Source: Spizellomyces punctatus DAOM BR117 (taxonomy: Eukaryota > Chytridiomycota > Chytridiomycetes > Spizellomycetales > Spizellomycetaceae). From it: a stretch of 64,000 nt of DNA. The position numbers were made by a program, and so were the translations under genes. Shown here one piece after another: positions 62,930 to 64,000 of this stretch. Position 1 is the stretch's first letter. Each line of letters starts with the position of its first letter. A model generated the notes under the pieces. It was not told where the DNA came from. It did no database searches and saw nothing but the letters and a program-made list of their open reading frames with translations. The DNA is taken from contig NW_015971537.1 in NCBI RefSeq assembly GCF_000182565.1, positions 1,275,299 to 1,339,298 on the forward strand, given 5' to 3'.

Positions 62930-64000
62930 ATGTCTTTGAAAACGTAAGTGTCCTAGAGTTCCTTCCAGTAGACAAACGCGTTTTCAACCCAGTGGAGATC
63001 ATTTTCAGAATACACGAAGAGATTCTGGAGCAAGATCACAAACCACGTACGTTGCACTAGATACCGCTCTGCTCCTGTGAGCTCTACCTAATTAACCCAC
63101 AAAGCAACCAGCGTTCATAGACCGTTTGAGTGGGCACCTGTAGAACCAAGTTGGCAGGATGTAACGCAGTTTCTCAAGGATGCCACCAATGGTGAGGGTT
63201 CTCTTCCTGAGGCCTTTGGGATTGTTGCAGCAAAGGGCTGACGTTTGTGCTTTAAGCTCATTGAGGTTGCTTTTCCTTTTTTTATTTAAGAGTTGGAAGT
63301 GGGCCAGCTCGTACACCCCGAGGGATTTACGCTTTGGGAGGCCATGTCTGCTATTGAGGTAGGTCGGACCGGTATCTTACATGGCATTATGGTTTTCTTA
63401 AATATATGGCCGTTTGAAGATGATGGATCCAAAAATGGATGCTGGCATGGAGCTCCCTCCTGAGCTGACATCGGGAAAACTTGCCGTTTCCGACATTGAA
63501 ACGAAGCGATTCACCGCCGCCGAAGTGATCGGTGTCATTGACGAGCTGATCAGTTTGGAGATGTCTTGGATATCGGGCAACCTCCTCTGCCAGACGTTGT
63601 TCACCTGCATCTACCTTCACGAACCCTACAAGATAACTAGTCCGTTGTTGCAAGCCTACATCATTGCAGTATTAAAAACTGCAAACTTGATCCGACGGGA
63701 GGTCACTATGGCACACGTATACGAGGAAGAAGATTTCATTCCAGACTCCATGGGCCTCAGTTTGTGCGAGGAAGTACAGGAGAATGAAGCCTTGTCATCC
63801 TTGTTGCAAGTTGAGGATGCGCTTATGGTTCATTGGAGGACGGCAAAGGGAAAGCCCGCTAAATCGGATGCGGGTGAAATAGAGATCTTAGAGTGCCCAG
63901 AAGGACGGGAATTGGAGTACATTGACGCCCTCTTATCACGGATACGGTTTCGCCGAGCGTTTTACTCAACAGTGGCGAGCATTGGCCGATATAACCTACC
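62930..64000 (+). CDS. NAA35: NatC N-alpha-acetyltransferase auxiliary subunit Naa35/Mak10 (cut by right edge)
   Basis: Naa35 anchors the NatC complex, which acetylates N-termini starting Met-Leu, Met-Ile, Met-Phe and similar, on the ribosome. Exons 63121-63191, 63291-63358 and 63420 to the edge are well supported; they read WQDVTQFLKDATNELEVGQLVHPEGF and then the family signature EAMSAIEMMDPKMDAGM. After that come FTAAEVIGVIDELI, LLCQTLFTCIYLHEP and the ISSUE-free helical scaffold up to SRIRFRRAFYSTVAS. Two small upstream exons (62930-62943 and 63009-63050) give an in-frame ATG start but the second uses a weak GTTGCA donor, so the first 18 residues are tentative. About 250 residues are visible, so most of the protein lies beyond the window. 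It is divergent from RPAP2. Confidence 0.92.

Overview
The window is nuclear DNA from a zoosporic (flagellated) fungus, most likely a chytrid. The genes carry many short introns (about 40-90 nt, GT...AG). Several products are typically fungal: a hybrid histidine kinase, an NmrA-like protein, a DHA2-type MFS exporter and a Hansenula-type amine oxidase. A complete axonemal dynein heavy chain shows that the organism builds a motile flagellum. I did not identify the species. All exon structures below were joined by hand from splice signals and reading frame; where a whole gene is present, the summed exon length was checked to be divisible by three.

Layout, left to right. 1-4202 (-): SEC31 of the COPII coat, cut by the left edge at its 3' end. 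6188-7827 (+): unrecognised protein with a mitochondrial-type N-terminus. 8179-10340 (-): 14-TM drug:H+ antiporter-like MFS protein, divergent from 11810-14913 (+), a secreted GH31 alpha-glucosidase. 15384-21434 or beyond (-): a dual hybrid histidine kinase with two kinase cores and two receiver domains in one chain. 22212-24567 (-): copper/topaquinone amine oxidase. 25757-26982 (+): NmrA-like protein. 28293-29969 (+): Kv-beta-type aldo-keto reductase. 31293-35948 (+): large membrane adenylyl cyclase with a Cache-like ectodomain. 36246-50543 (-): axonemal dynein heavy chain, DNAH10 type, 4487 aa. 52759-54674 (+): Egghead/CPS1-like GT2 glycosyltransferase with a 126-base assembly gap near its start. 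55621-55693 (+): tRNA-Ala(AGC). 56276-57524 (-): WDR89-like protein. 57906-58265 (+): small unknown protein. 58954-60621 (+): ORC5. 60784-62698 (-): RPAP2/Rtr1 CTD phosphatase. 62930 to the right edge (+): NAA35/MAK10, cut off.

The genes do not form an operon or an obvious cluster. Housekeeping genes (SEC31, ORC5, RPAP2, NAA35, WDR89, tRNA-Ala) lie among sensory and motility genes (histidine kinase, cyclase, dynein) and nutrient or redox enzymes. The histidine kinase and the cyclase are both good candidates for environmental sensing by zoospores. I found no CRISPR array, no transposon and no certain novel system. The most unusual items are the dual hybrid kinase, the class IIIb-type cyclase fused to a Cache-like sensor, the strong intron asymmetry of the dynein gene, and an apparent reading-frame break beside the assembly gap.
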